Below, one piece after another: positions 7,686 to 16,589 of a stretch of DNA of 64,000 nt (its first letter is position 1; each line of letters opens with the position of its first letter). A program made the position numbers and the translations under genes. The stretch comes from Bacteroidales bacterium (GTDB lineage: Bacteria > Bacteroidota > Bacteroidia > Bacteroidales > GCA-2748055). Below the pieces are notes generated by a model. It saw only the letters and a program-made list of their open reading frames with translations. It was not told the origin of the DNA and searched no databases. Location: NCBI GenBank assembly GCA_029210725.1, contig JARGFM010000002.1:162431-226430 (forward strand), written 5' to 3'.

Positions 7686-10286
7686 TTACAGGGAGAACCA
7701 GAAGTTGGCCTTAAGCATGATTACATGGTTCCCCCTGATCCCGAAAAGATCCCCGGCAATATCCCGGATGGGGTTGTAAGCCGATTCCCACCCGGAGCGG
7801 TCATGTGACCAGACCACATACAAGGTCGATCCCAGTTTATATTCCCACCGGAACACCAGGTTGGAACGAAACTGCATGAAGCTGAAATCGGGATTGTTAA
7901 AACGGAAGGTTTCAGCGTTCCTTTCAAAGGAATAACTGTTCATCGCTGGATCATAACTCAGGTCCAGGGTCTCCAGCCGCTGGTCCATATCCCTCATCTC
8001 AGATTGGTTCACTCTTTTGAAATCATGATATTCACCAACCGCATAGTAGGGGCTTCCATAATACTGGAGGGACAGTTCCGGGCTAAGGTACAGTTCCGTC
8101 CGGAATGTAAATGCGATGGTATGATGGTCAATGGCACCAAGCACATATTCGGTGGAGGAGCTTCCTGTTATGGAATTTACATATTGCTGATGATACCTGC
8201 GCTGCGACAAATCTGCCAGTCCGCTTATTTTCAGTCTTTTCACCGGGAGCCAGGTGATACCAAGTCCCAGGAGGTTTGCATGGAAGCCCTCCATACCCAA
8301 TGAAGTATATTGATATTCGATACTTGCGGACAGATCTTTGGCAGTATTACTGCCTGTAGCCAGTTCGAGCTGATAGCGGGGGTCATTCCGAAGCGCAGGC
8401 CCTCCCCTTAATTCCCGTATGTCCAGAATGGAGAAGGCATAACTGGAGCCCAGGGTGAAACTCCACAGGGCATTGTTTCTGATGGTCAGGGCGGCTCCGG
8501 CCTGATTCCCGGTATTTTCACCCCCGAAGCTCCACCTGGCCTCCTGGTAAAGCTTCAGGATATAACTTCTGAGCCACTTCCGGGGCTCATTCATTTCATA
8601 AGAGACCTCCAGGCGTTCCCCCAGGAAATCGGACTGCCTGATATATCCCACATCATTCAGGTTCAGCCCCGGGCTTCTGTACTGCCCCTGGGCATGGAAA
8701 TTGAATCTTCCTCCGTTTTTTCCGATCCTGATGAATGCGCCATGGCCACCCAACTGCTCCCTGAGGCTGTCCACTTCTAAATAGCCGGCGTCCGGACGCT
8801 GGTAACGGTGGTTATGTGACAGCTGTTGCTCCAGGATCGCTTCCCTGGATCCCTTTAACTGACTGGCGATAGTTTTGAGTTCCAGGTAGTAGTTCTTGTT
8901 ATTCCAGTAATGCAGCAGGTCCAGTCCGCCGCTGATGGCATTTTCGGGCAGGAAACCTTTACTTACAGAATCGCCGGAAAACCGGTTAACCAGGCTGAAA
9001 ACCCCTCCCACAGTGCTGTTCCCTTCATTAAAATCCTTTTTTATCCGTGAAGCCAGATAATTGGAAAGGGGCGAAACCAGGATCTCTTTTTCCTCGTCAG
9101 ACTCACTGGTAAGTACCCCGTGTGCTCCGGCGGTCAGGCCATTGACCAGGCCCACGGACAATCCATTCCTGTTCTTACCCGTGATTTTTGCTGCTCCGAG
9201 GATCGTGGTCCTGTCGGGAAGGTCTGATACGGTCCAGTCGCTATAAGGATTCACAAAGGCCGGGGTACTTCCGATTCGCCTGGAATAATAGGGAATGTCG
9301 CCGTCCAGTTCAAAATCAAAGACATCGTTCCCTTCCAGGAAAAAGGGCCTCTTCTCATCATAAAAGGTTTCAAAGGAGGTGAGATTCAGTACCGACGGAT
9401 CGGCTTCCACCTGTCCAAAATCGGGATTTACGGAGAGATCCAGGGTAAAGTCGCTGCTGATACCAACCTTGGCATCCAGTCCCCCGTTCAAATCAAAGGA
9501 GCCTGCCGGATCTTCTCCCTGGAGGTGAGCAAAGGACCCCAGCGCATAGGGTAGAAACTCCACCTGGCGGGAACTCCTGATATTTTCAATTCCCTGTATT
9601 TCTCCAAAGAGATAGACAGTGGCAGGCGCCTCTCTGGGTACGGGATTCCAGCTGCAAGCTTCCTGGTTCCTGGGAATCACCCTGTATAAGTGTAATCCCC
9701 AGGTGTGTTCCGGCTGGTTGGCATAACGAATCTGACTGAAAGGGAGTTTGATCTCGGCGATCCAGCCGGTGTCTGTCCTGGTGGTGGCTCCGTCCCACAC
9801 GGTATTCCAGTTAAAATCAAAACCCCAGTCGCCCAGATGCTTCAGGTCCATTTTCTGTCCGGCTACCGAAATGCTGAATTCGAATGCAGTCCGCTTGTCA
9901 AAATAGCTGTCCAGGGCAAAGCCAGTCATGTCCCCGACCCGTGAATCCCTGCGGCCCAGCTTATCGATGATCTTATCGGGCTCACGGTCCTGGCAGATGA
10001 TGGCCACATACAGATTAGAATAGTCATAGAGGATCTTGAAAAATGTGTTCTCACTGGCCGGACGGCCACTGTAGGGAAACTGTTGGATAAAATCGCCCTG
10101 CCACTCTCCCAGGCTCCAGATCTCATCATCCAGTAATCCATTAATTCTGGGTTCAGCTCTTTCGCCGATATTTACGGGCTTATAAACACGCTTGTTTTGA
10201 AGCAGCGAGTCCAGATTCTGTGCATATATATCCTGTTTTACCAGCAAGAAGAACAGAGCAGGAAGAAAGAACAGGATTTTGAGCAT
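7686..10286 (-). CDS. DUF5916 outer-membrane protein with CBM9-like N-terminal domain
   Basis: This 866-residue protein has a signal peptide (MLKILFFLPALFFLLVKQDIYAQ) followed by a carbohydrate-binding family 9-like / DOMON-like domain (about residues 40-230; INGLLDDEIWSLGEWQGDF, LYVAIICQDREPDKI, WIAEIKLPFSQIRY). The larger C-terminal part is the DUF5916 region, with the family segment KRPFFLEGNDVFDF and repeated amphipathic strands that end in MLKANFWFSL with a terminal aromatic-containing strand, as in outer-membrane beta barrels. The family is abundant in Bacteroidota; its ligand and function are not known. It is transcribed alone, with the LuxE-like gene upstream on the same strand 48 bases away. 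Confidence 0.88.
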   Translation of the reverse strand: MLKILFFLPALFFLLVKQDIYAQNLDSLLQNKRVYKPVNIGERAEPRINGLLDDEIWSLGEWQGDFIQQFPYSGRPASENTFFKILYDYSNLYVAIICQDREPDKIIDKLGRRDSRVGDMTGFALDSYFDKRTAFEFSISVAGQKMDLKHLGDWGFDFNWNTVWDGATTRTDTGWIAEIKLPFSQIRYANQPEHTWGLHLYRVIPRNQEACSWNPVPREAPATVYLFGEIQGIENIRSSRQVEFLPYALGSFAHLQGEDPAGSFDLNGGLDAKVGISSDFTLDLSVNPDFGQVEADPSVLNLTSFETFYDEKRPFFLEGNDVFDFELDGDIPYYSRRIGSTPAFVNPYSDWTVSDLPDRTTILGAAKITGKNRNGLSVGLVNGLTAGAHGVLTSESDEEKEILVSPLSNYLASRIKKDFNEGNSTVGGVFSLVNRFSGDSVSKGFLPENAISGGLDLLHYWNNKNYYLELKTIASQLKGSREAILEQQLSHNHRYQRPDAGYLEVDSLREQLGGHGAFIRIGKNGGRFNFHAQGQYRSPGLNLNDVGYIRQSDFLGERLEVSYEMNEPRKWLRSYILKLYQEARWSFGGENTGNQAGAALTIRNNALWSFTLGSSYAFSILDIRELRGGPALRNDPRYQLELATGSNTAKDLSASIEYQYTSLGMEGFHANLLGLGITWLPVKRLKISGLADLSQRRYHQQYVNSITGSSSTEYVLGAIDHHTIAFTFRTELYLSPELSLQYYGSPYYAVGEYHDFKRVNQSEMRDMDQRLETLDLSYDPAMNSYSFERNAETFRFNNPDFSFMQFRSNLVFRWEYKLGSTLYVVWSHDRSGWESAYNPIRDIAGDLFGIRGNHVIMLKANFWFSL

Positions 10287-10334
10287 CGCGATCCAGTAAA
10301 TCGAGGAATAAGATACAACTATCTTCGGGGCAAA

Positions 10335-11324
10335 TCAAGGAACCAGCAAATTACATCCCCGGATATCGCTGTGGTCAAAGCGTCCCAGTACTTCAAAGCT
10401 TCCGTCTTCATGGGTCTTGCCCAGGTCGCCCGTGGCAATAAAGGAACAGCTGTACAGATTTGCCGGATCGATGATATTGATTCCTCCGCTCTGTCCGGCC
10501 GGGAGCAGGGAGAAGGGATCGTTGGGATCACGAATCAGGATCTTCATCCAGGGGGGCGGATGAAACAGCCCCTGGCCCCGGGAGTAAGCCTGAGAGAGCA
10601 GCTCGGTCATCCCGTATTCGGAATGCACAGCATCCAGGTTAAAGGCATGCATCAGTGCTTCGTGTAATTCGCCGCGCACCATTTCCTTCCGGCGCCCTTT
10701 CATCCCTCCTGTCTCCATGACTGTGATGTTCCTTTCAAGGGACATGGGATGTTTTTCAGCCAGATCCAGCAAGGCAAAACTGACTCCCAGGAGCAGCGTG
10801 GGATGATGGTCATTGTTGCGTTTTTGCAGGATGGCCGACAATTCCTTCATTTGATCCAGGTAAAAGCCGCTATCGGAATGCTTCGACCAGCGGATCAGTT
10901 GATTCATCATATAGACCAGGGAGGAAGACTCCCGTTCCAGGTAGGAGGGCAGCAGGGCCAGGATGCATAGTTCTTCGGGGGAACCATAAGAGGCATTGAA
11001 GCTCCTTAAGAAGCTTTCCCGGTAGAGCCCGGTATCGGCTACATGATGCCTGGATGGCGACACACCTGAGGTCCCGCTGCTTTCAAAGATTACTTCTGCG
11101 TCCTTTCCTTCGGCAAGAACGGTATGAGATTTGAAGAATTCAATGGGAAGAAAGGGAATGTCTTCCGCTTTAATGATCTGGTAAGGATTTATCTTAAGTG
11201 CCGCCAGGTAATCCCTGTAAACAGGGGAATGCTTTGACTGGTAATGAAAAACCTCCAGGGCAGCGGCCCTGAAGGTCTCTTCATTATTAATCATAAATAG
11301 TCTTTCTCTTAAAGCCTGTTCCAT
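10335..11324 (-). CDS. LuxE/PaaK-like acyl-protein synthetase
   Basis: The protein resembles the LuxE acyl-protein synthetase family (adenylate-forming enzymes that activate an acyl group and pass it to an enzyme Cys). The phosphate-binding motif FESSGTSGVSPSRH is at about residues 80-95 and GMTELLSQAYSRGQG near 250 resembles the A5-type motif of the ANL fold. The longest frame starts at 11465 inside pgk; the ATG at 11324 is chosen because it is preceded by AGAAAGGA and removes a 47-residue N-terminal piece that looks like pgk antisense-frame noise, giving 329 residues. It follows pgk on the same strand. Members in Bacteroidota occur without the lux reductase; the acyl substrate is unknown. 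Confidence 0.78.
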   Translation of the reverse strand: MEQALRERLFMINNEETFRAAALEVFHYQSKHSPVYRDYLAALKINPYQIIKAEDIPFLPIEFFKSHTVLAEGKDAEVIFESSGTSGVSPSRHHVADTGLYRESFLRSFNASYGSPEELCILALLPSYLERESSSLVYMMNQLIRWSKHSDSGFYLDQMKELSAILQKRNNDHHPTLLLGVSFALLDLAEKHPMSLERNITVMETGGMKGRRKEMVRGELHEALMHAFNLDAVHSEYGMTELLSQAYSRGQGLFHPPPWMKILIRDPNDPFSLLPAGQSGGINIIDPANLYSCSFIATGDLGKTHEDGSFEVLGRFDHSDIRGCNLLVP

Positions 11325-11385
11325 TTCCTTTCTTCTCCAAATAGCACTTTGTGAGAAAATACCCCGGAGAAACCTGAGGAGTTTG

Positions 11386-12603
11386 TTAGCCCTTGATGGC
11401 TTTAATACCCGGCAGGATTTTGCCTTCAATATACTCCAGCATGGCTCCTCCGCCCGTGGAAACATAACTCACCTTATCGGCCAGTCCGAATTTATTTACA
11501 GCAGCCACAGAGTCACCTCCGCCCACCAGGCTGAAAGCTCCTTTGGCAGTCGATTCGGCAATGGACTGTGCAATGCTCACGGTTCCTTTCTGGAACTTGG
11601 GCATTTCAAAGACTCCCATGGGACCATTCCAGAGAATGGTGCGGGAGTTCATGATTACATCACTCAGTAATTTTACCGATTCAGGCCCGATATCAAGACC
11701 CATGAATCCAGCCTTTCCCTGGTCGATACCTGCCGCCTCTGTATGGGCATCATTGTCAAACTTATCTGCCAGCACCTGGTCAACCGGGAGGATCAGGTTC
11801 ACCCCTTTTGCTTCAGCCTTTTTAACCAGCTCCATGGCTATATCCAGTTTGTCTTCTTCGCATAAGGAGTTTCCGATCTCACCGCCTCTTGCCTTGATAA
11901 AGGTGTAAGTCATGCCACCACCGATAATCAGGTTATCCACCTTGTCGAGCAGGTTCTCGATCACCAGTATCTTATCAGAAACTTTGGCTCCACCCATAAT
12001 GGCTGTCATTGGTTTTTCGGCGTGATGCAGCACCTTGTCCATAGCTTCGATTTCTTTATTGATCAGAAACCCGAACATCCTGGATCCTTCATCGAAAAAA
12101 TCGGCAATTACTGCTGTCGAGGCATGTGCCCGGTGCGCGGTACCAAAGGCATCATTCACATAGACATCGGCATAGGTGGAGAGTTTTTGTGCAAAAGCTC
12201 TGGTGGCAGCTATTTCATCGTCGGTCTTGACCTTGTTTTCAGCGGAGTAAAAACGCAGGTTTTCCAGCAGGAGGACTTCGCCTGGTTTCAGGGCATCCGA
12301 TTTACGGACAGCTTCTTCACCGATACAATCGTTTGCAAACTGGATATCCACTCCCAGAAGATCAGAAAGTTCCGGAATAACATGTTTCAGGGAAAACTTC
12401 TCCTCGGGACCCGATTTGGGGCGACCGAGGTGTGACATCAGAATGGCTGCCCCGCCATCCTGAAGAACTCTTTTGATGGTGGCCAGCGCCCCGCGAATCC
12501 GGGTGTTGTCGGTCACTTCATACTGGGCACCCAGGGGCACGTTGAAATCAACCCGGATGATTGCTTTCTTTCCTGCAAAGTTATAATTATCAATTATTTG
12601 CAT
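11386..12603 (-). CDS. pgk: Phosphoglycerate kinase
   Basis: The 405-residue enzyme transfers the acyl phosphate of 1,3-bisphosphoglycerate to ADP in glycolysis (and the reverse in gluconeogenesis). Visible hallmarks are [21 protein letters not shown] (substrate site), LMSHLGRPK, the hinge region GGAKVSDKI, and the nucleotide site GPMGVFE with the C-terminal [14 protein letters not shown] longer frame reaches 12828, but the extra 75 residues do not look like PGK, and [20 protein letters not shown] is the normal Bacteroidota N-terminus. A TACCTTTG promoter box lies about 50 bases upstream. It may form a transcription unit with the LuxE-like gene. Confidence 0.96.
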   Translation of the reverse strand: MQIIDNYNFAGKKAIIRVDFNVPLGAQYEVTDNTRIRGALATIKRVLQDGGAAILMSHLGRPKSGPEEKFSLKHVIPELSDLLGVDIQFANDCIGEEAVRKSDALKPGEVLLLENLRFYSAENKVKTDDEIAATRAFAQKLSTYADVYVNDAFGTAHRAHASTAVIADFFDEGSRMFGFLINKEIEAMDKVLHHAEKPMTAIMGGAKVSDKILVIENLLDKVDNLIIGGGMTYTFIKARGGEIGNSLCEEDKLDIAMELVKKAEAKGVNLILPVDQVLADKFDNDAHTEAAGIDQGKAGFMGLDIGPESVKLLSDVIMNSRTILWNGPMGVFEMPKFQKGTVSIAQSIAESTAKGAFSLVGGGDSVAAVNKFGLADKVSYVSTGGGAMLEYIEGKILPGIKAIKG

Positions 12604-12648
12604 AGTAATAGATTTTAAGTAATAATATTCAGTTGAGGTAAGGAATCT

Positions 12649-12656
12649 CAAAGGTA
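12649..12656 (-). promoter_or_regulatory. Candidate -7 promoter box (TACCTTTG) for pgk
   Basis: On the minus strand TACCTTTG matches TAnnTTTG exactly, 46 bases before the pgk ATG in the pgk/holB divergent gap. No good -33 element is seen. Confidence 0.38.
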
Positions 12657-12691
12657 AAAAAGAAATTCTACATTTACAGTTTGTAAGGACA

Positions 12692-13837
12692 ATGTTGTTT
12701 AAAGAGATCATAGGGCAGGCGGAGGTTAAAAATAAACTTCTCAGATTGGTCAGGGAGGACCGTACCCCCCATGCTCTGATCCTGTTTGGGCCTGAAGGTA
12801 CAGGCAAGTTGGCTCTGGCAATAGCCATGGCTCAATACCTGTCGTGTCTGGACAGGCGGGAAGATGATTCCTGCGGGGCCTGTCCTTCCTGCATCAAATT
12901 TAAAAAACTGGTTCATCCCGATCTCCATATGGTGGTTCCGGTGGTGAAAACGGGTAATATGACGACCCCTCCGGTGAGCGATGATTATGCCCAGTTATGG
13001 AGGGATACATTGCTTGCCGATTTTTATCTTACCGAAAACCAATGGTACGAATCCCTTGGAGCTGAGAATAAGCAGGGGATTATTAATGTCAGGGAGAGCG
13101 AAACCATCATCCGCAAACTGGGATTTAAGCCCTATGAGTCCGACTACCGGATGGTAGTGATCTGGTTGCCGGAGAAGATGAATCAGTCCGCGGCCAACAA
13201 GTTGCTGAAACTGATTGAGGAGCCACCGGGAAAAACATTGATCCTGATGGTCTCGGAACATACCGACAGAATCCTGGCGACCATCAGGAGCAGGGCACAG
13301 CTGTTTTTTGTTCCCCCACTTAGCGGCGAGGATATCCGGGGGGGCCTGATGCAAAAGGTAGTGGCAGATGAGCAGGCCATTGAAGATGCTGTGCTCAGGG
13401 CGAACGGGAACTTCAGCCTGGCTTTGCAAACCCTGCGTCAGGATGAGATTGAACTCCATCATTTTGAACTATTCACTGAAATGATGAGGCTCTGTTATGC
13501 CCGGGATATTATAAAGATCAATGCCTGGGTGGAACGTGTGGCAGTAATGGGCAGGGAGAGGCAGAAACAACTGATGGACTATTCCCTTCGTTTACTTCGG
13601 GAAAACTTCATGCTCCGTTTAGAGAACGATACGCTGAACTATATGTCTGTAAAGGAGTCTGAATTTTCAAAAAGGTTCAGCTCATTCATTCATGAAGGGA
13701 ATGTACACGAATTAACAGAGAATTTTACACTTGCCGGAAATCATATAGAGGCTAATGGTAATCCAAGAATCATTTTAATGGATCTTTCCATCCATGTGAT
13801 CAAATTGTTGATGCAGAAAGACCCGGCAGCTGGCTGA
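12692..13837 (+). CDS. holB: DNA polymerase III delta-prime subunit (clamp loader)
   Basis: The 381-residue AAA+ protein has Walker [12 protein letters not shown] (residues 32-42), a zinc-binding Cys cluster (SCGACPSC, with CL upstream, about 50-70), and the sensor/SRC-like segment [33 protein letters not shown] typical of clamp-loader delta-prime subunits. It opens the beta clamp with gamma/tau and delta during replication. The start has AAGGA seven bases upstream. It is the first gene of a long plus-strand block; the next gene, a RicT-like protein, is 40 bases downstream, as in the common holB-ricT linkage. Confidence 0.93.
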   Translation: MLFKEIIGQAEVKNKLLRLVREDRTPHALILFGPEGTGKLALAIAMAQYLSCLDRREDDSCGACPSCIKFKKLVHPDLHMVVPVVKTGNMTTPPVSDDYAQLWRDTLLADFYLTENQWYESLGAENKQGIINVRESETIIRKLGFKPYESDYRMVVIWLPEKMNQSAANKLLKLIEEPPGKTLILMVSEHTDRILATIRSRAQLFFVPPLSGEDIRGGLMQKVVADEQAIEDAVLRANGNFSLALQTLRQDEIELHHFELFTEMMRLCYARDIIKINAWVERVAVMGRERQKQLMDYSLRLLRENFMLRLENDTLNYMSVKESEFSKRFSSFIHEGNVHELTENFTLAGNHIEANGNPRIILMDLSIHVIKLLMQKDPAAG

Positions 13838-13843
13838 ACCAGT

Positions 13844-13873
13844 TTTGTTTTAAGAAGCGAATCTCTATTTTTG
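13844..13873 (+). promoter_or_regulatory. Candidate Bacteroidota-type promoter TTTG-N18-TATTTTTG
   Basis: TTTG (13844-13847) and TATTTTTG (13866-13873) are spaced by 18 bases, close to the known -33/-7 layout. The ATG of the next gene is only four bases after the -7 box, so a transcript from here would be nearly leaderless. Confidence 0.42.
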
Positions 13874-13877
13874 CATT

Positions 13878-15029
13878 ATGGAAAGCCTGAAAGCAAGAGG
13901 TTGTTGTAAAGAAAAGCAGTTGGAGATCAATGAAGATAATCTGGAGAGGATCGATTCCTATTTTGGGGGCTGTTCCAAGCTGGAATCCTACGACTGGTTA
14001 AGAGAAGTCACGGAACTGGATATCCCCGAAGTGCTTGAGGTGCGATTTAAAAATACCCGGAAGGGCTTTTACCGGAATGTCAATGAATTACGGCTGAAGC
14101 GAGGCGATATTGTAGCCGTTGAGGCTTCGCCCGGGCACGATATAGGGATTATTTCACTGGCCGGGGAGATTGTGGAAAAACAGCGGGAAAAGGCGAAATA
14201 TTCCGGAAACAAGGAAGAGCTGAAAAAGGTTTACCGAAAGGCGAAGCAGGTGGATATTGATAAGTGGAGGGAAGCCATCAGCCAGGAGGATAATACCATG
14301 CTCCAGAGCCGGAAGATAGCTTCGGATCTGGGATTGAATATGAAGATTGGTGATGTGGAGTACCAGGGCGACAATACCAAAGCTATCTTCTACTATATTG
14401 CCGATGAACGTGTCGATTTCCGCGAACTGATCAAGGTGCTGGCTGAATCTTTCCGGATCCGTATTGAGATGAGACAGATCGGCGCCAGGCAGGAGGCTGG
14501 AAGGATCGGGGGGATCGGGACCTGCGGAAGGGAGCTTTGCTGCTCTACCTTTGTAACCAACTTTGTTTCTGTAAGCACCCACTCGGCCCGGGTACAGGAA
14601 GTGGCCCTGAATCCTCAGAAGCTTGCAGGACAGTGTGGCAAACTTAAATGCTGCCTGAATTACGAACTGGCCGGTTATGAGGATGCAAGAAAACATTTTC
14701 CGGATACGGGGATTCTCCTGAAAACAAAACAGGGAGATGCCTTTCACCTGAAAACGGATGTCTACCGTGGCATTATGTGGTACGGAACGGGAAGCGGAAG
14801 TGGACAGGCTCTGATACCTGTACCCACAGAGCGGGTTTTAGAGGTACAGGCAATGAACAGAAATGGAAATCTCCCTGATGGACTGATTGAGTTCACCATT
14901 TCAGACAGGCCGGAAAGACTGGAATATACAAACGGGGCCGGCCAGGGTTCTCTTACCCGTTTTGAAAAAGAGAAGCCGGTAAAGAAAAAGAATAAACAAA
15001 GATCCTCCAGGAATCACTCCAGGAAATGA
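13878..15029 (+). CDS. PSP1-domain protein, RicT-like
   Basis: The 383-residue protein contains the PSP1 C-terminal domain (about residues 60-270) and the double Cys signature GTCGRELCCS and GQCGKLKCCLNYE (about 217-265). RicT of Bacillus, part of an iron-sulfur-containing Y-complex affecting RNA processing, shares this layout. In Bacteroidota the gene typically lies between holB and gldH, as here; its role there is not established. The last 25 residues are Lys/Arg-rich (EKPVKKKNKQRSSRNHSRK), suggesting nucleic-acid contact. The stop overlaps the gldH ATG by four bases, so the two are likely translationally coupled. Confidence 0.88.
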   Translation: MESLKARGCCKEKQLEINEDNLERIDSYFGGCSKLESYDWLREVTELDIPEVLEVRFKNTRKGFYRNVNELRLKRGDIVAVEASPGHDIGIISLAGEIVEKQREKAKYSGNKEELKKVYRKAKQVDIDKWREAISQEDNTMLQSRKIASDLGLNMKIGDVEYQGDNTKAIFYYIADERVDFRELIKVLAESFRIRIEMRQIGARQEAGRIGGIGTCGRELCCSTFVTNFVSVSTHSARVQEVALNPQKLAGQCGKLKCCLNYELAGYEDARKHFPDTGILLKTKQGDAFHLKTDVYRGIMWYGTGSGSGQALIPVPTERVLEVQAMNRNGNLPDGLIEFTISDRPERLEYTNGAGQGSLTRFEKEKPVKKKNKQRSSRNHSRK

Positions 15030-15496
15030 TGAGAGTTACCATCCTAATATCTACGATACTATTTCTTTTAATGGCTGTTTCGTGTGATTCTGAAATGGTC
15101 TACGACCAGTACCTGCATAATGAGAAAGGGATGTGGACCTGGAATGACGCCAAGGAGTTCAAAACGGAAATTTCCGACACCATATCGATGCACAACATCT
15201 ACCTGCAGGTGCGCCATACAGTGGATTATCCACTAAGCAACCTCTACATGTTTGTCCATGTGAAAGGGCCTGGCGGACAGCATTTGACCGATACCATTCA
15301 TATGATCCTGGCTGCCCCCGGAGGGGAGTGGACAGGTAAGGGAAACGGTCATATCAGGGAATTAATGTTGCTTTACCGCAAGCAGACCCGCTTTCAGAGA
15401 CCTGGGACCTATACCTTTACCCTGGAACAGGCCATGAGGCACGAAAAACTCCCGGTAAGCGATCTGGGCATTCGAATCGAACGTATCAAGCCCTAA
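15026..15496 (+). CDS. gldH: Gliding motility lipoprotein GldH
   Basis: The 156-residue protein has a lipoprotein signal peptide with lipobox LMAVSC (Cys at residue 20), and the conserved GldH body: MVYDQYLHNEKGMWTWNDAKEF, YLQVRHTVDYPLSNLYMFVHV, and a C-terminal VSDLGIRIERIKP. GldH is one of the accessory outer-membrane-linked lipoproteins needed for gliding in Flavobacterium, and is present in many Bacteroidota with type IX secretion. It is embedded between the ricT-like gene (four-base overlap) and trmB (five-base gap), so expression is likely from a housekeeping operon. With sprE and porX nearby it supports a working type IX system. Confidence 0.9.
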   Translation: MMRVTILISTILFLLMAVSCDSEMVYDQYLHNEKGMWTWNDAKEFKTEISDTISMHNIYLQVRHTVDYPLSNLYMFVHVKGPGGQHLTDTIHMILAAPGGEWTGKGNGHIRELMLLYRKQTRFQRPGTYTFTLEQAMRHEKLPVSDLGIRIERIKP

Positions 15497-15501
15497 GTAA
15501 C

Positions 15502-16191
15502 TTGGGAAAGAAGAAACTTGCCAGATTCGCTGATTTGGAGAGCCTTGAGAAGGTTTTTCAACCTTCTTTGGAAGAGATTTCAGACAGGGACTACCGCCTG
15601 AAAGGGAGGTGGAGTCCTGATGTTTTCGGGAATAACCGGCCATTGATCCTGGAGCTGGGTTGCGGGAAGGGTGAATATACCCTGGGACTGGCCAGGAAGT
15701 ATCCGGACAGGAATTATATGGGGCTCGATATCAAAGGGGCACGCATATGGACGGGGGCAAAGGCTGCAGCGAATGAGAAAATGGAAAATGTGGCTTTTTT
15801 ACGAACCAGGATTGATTTCATCAACTCCTTTTTTGCCAGGGATGAGATCGAGGAAATCTGGATCACCTTTCCCGATCCCCAGGGAAAGAGACGGAGGCGG
15901 AAAAAGCGGCTTACAGGAGTCTTTTTTCTGAATAAGTACCGAAGCTTCCTTAAAGACGAGGGCCTGGTTCATCTGAAAACCGATAATCGCCAGCTCTATC
16001 TGGATACCCTGGAGCTGCTCCGTTTTAATGAGTTGTCCGTGGAACTACACTCGACAGATATCTATAAGGAAAACTGGAGTGATGAGGTGGTTGGTATCCA
16101 GACCTATTACGAAAAGCGCTTTTTGGAAGAAGGAATGAAGATTAATTATCTCCGGTTCAGGCTTCCTTCCGGCAAGGAGATCAGGGATTAG
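15502..16191 (+). CDS. trmB: tRNA (guanine-N7-)-methyltransferase TrmB
   Basis: This 229-residue SAM-dependent enzyme makes m7G46 in tRNA. The SAM-binding motif LELGCGKGEYTLGLA is at about residues 50-64, the acidic loop GLDIKGARIW follows, and WITFPDPQGKRRRRKKRLTG is the family signature with the catalytic Asp. The frame starts at a TTG (15502), giving MGKKKLARFAD, the usual Bacteroidota N-terminus; no in-frame ATG gives a sensible start. It follows gldH by five bases and precedes the MGMT-like gene by four bases. Confidence 0.93.
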   Translation: MGKKKLARFADLESLEKVFQPSLEEISDRDYRLKGRWSPDVFGNNRPLILELGCGKGEYTLGLARKYPDRNYMGLDIKGARIWTGAKAAANEKMENVAFLRTRIDFINSFFARDEIEEIWITFPDPQGKRRRRKKRLTGVFFLNKYRSFLKDEGLVHLKTDNRQLYLDTLELLRFNELSVELHSTDIYKENWSDEVVGIQTYYEKRFLEEGMKINYLRFRLPSGKEIRD

Positions 16192-16195
16192 ATCG

Positions 16196-16534
16196 ATGAC
16201 TCAGAATAAGGGTTTCTTTGAACGTGTTTATGAAGTGACCAGGATGATCCCCTGTGGAAGGATTACCAGCTATGGGGCCATTGCCAGATACCTGGGTGCG
16301 CCTGGTGCTGCCAGGATGGTCGGCTGGGCCTTGAACCAGAGCCACAAAGCTCCCCGGTATATCCCTGCTCACCGGGTAGTAAACCGGGTGGGACTCCTGA
16401 CAGGGAAGCACCATTTTGATGGTTCCACTCTCATGCAGGAATTGCTCGAAAATGAAGGCGCAATTATCGAGGAAAACCGCATCGTGAATATGGAAGATAT
16501 GTTCTGGGATCCCATGGAAGAACGGGGTCTATAG
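16196..16534 (+). CDS. Alkyltransferase-like (ATL) protein lacking the acceptor cysteine
   Basis: The 112-residue protein matches the DNA-binding domain of O6-methylguanine-DNA methyltransferases: ITSYGAIARYLG (Tyr for nucleotide rotation and recognition helix) and ARMVGWALNQS with the Arg finger. The catalytic motif PCHRV is IPAHRVVN here, so the methyl-accepting Cys is replaced by Ala. Known ATL proteins with this change bind alkylated bases and hand them to nucleotide excision repair rather than reversing damage. It lies four bases after trmB, probably in the same operon. Assignment as ATL rests on the substitution. Confidence 0.88.
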   Translation: MTQNKGFFERVYEVTRMIPCGRITSYGAIARYLGAPGAARMVGWALNQSHKAPRYIPAHRVVNRVGLLTGKHHFDGSTLMQELLENEGAIIEENRIVNMEDMFWDPMEERGL

Positions 16535-16558
16535 CTACTTAATCTAAATAAAAAAAGC

Positions 16559-16566
16559 TATCTTTG
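16559..16566 (+). promoter_or_regulatory. Candidate -7 promoter box (TATCTTTG) for mrp
   Basis: TATCTTTG matches TAnnTTTG exactly, 24 bases before the mrp ATG. No -33 box is clear. Confidence 0.4.
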
Positions 16567-16589
16567 AGCAAGAAAAAATTCAGTGAGTA

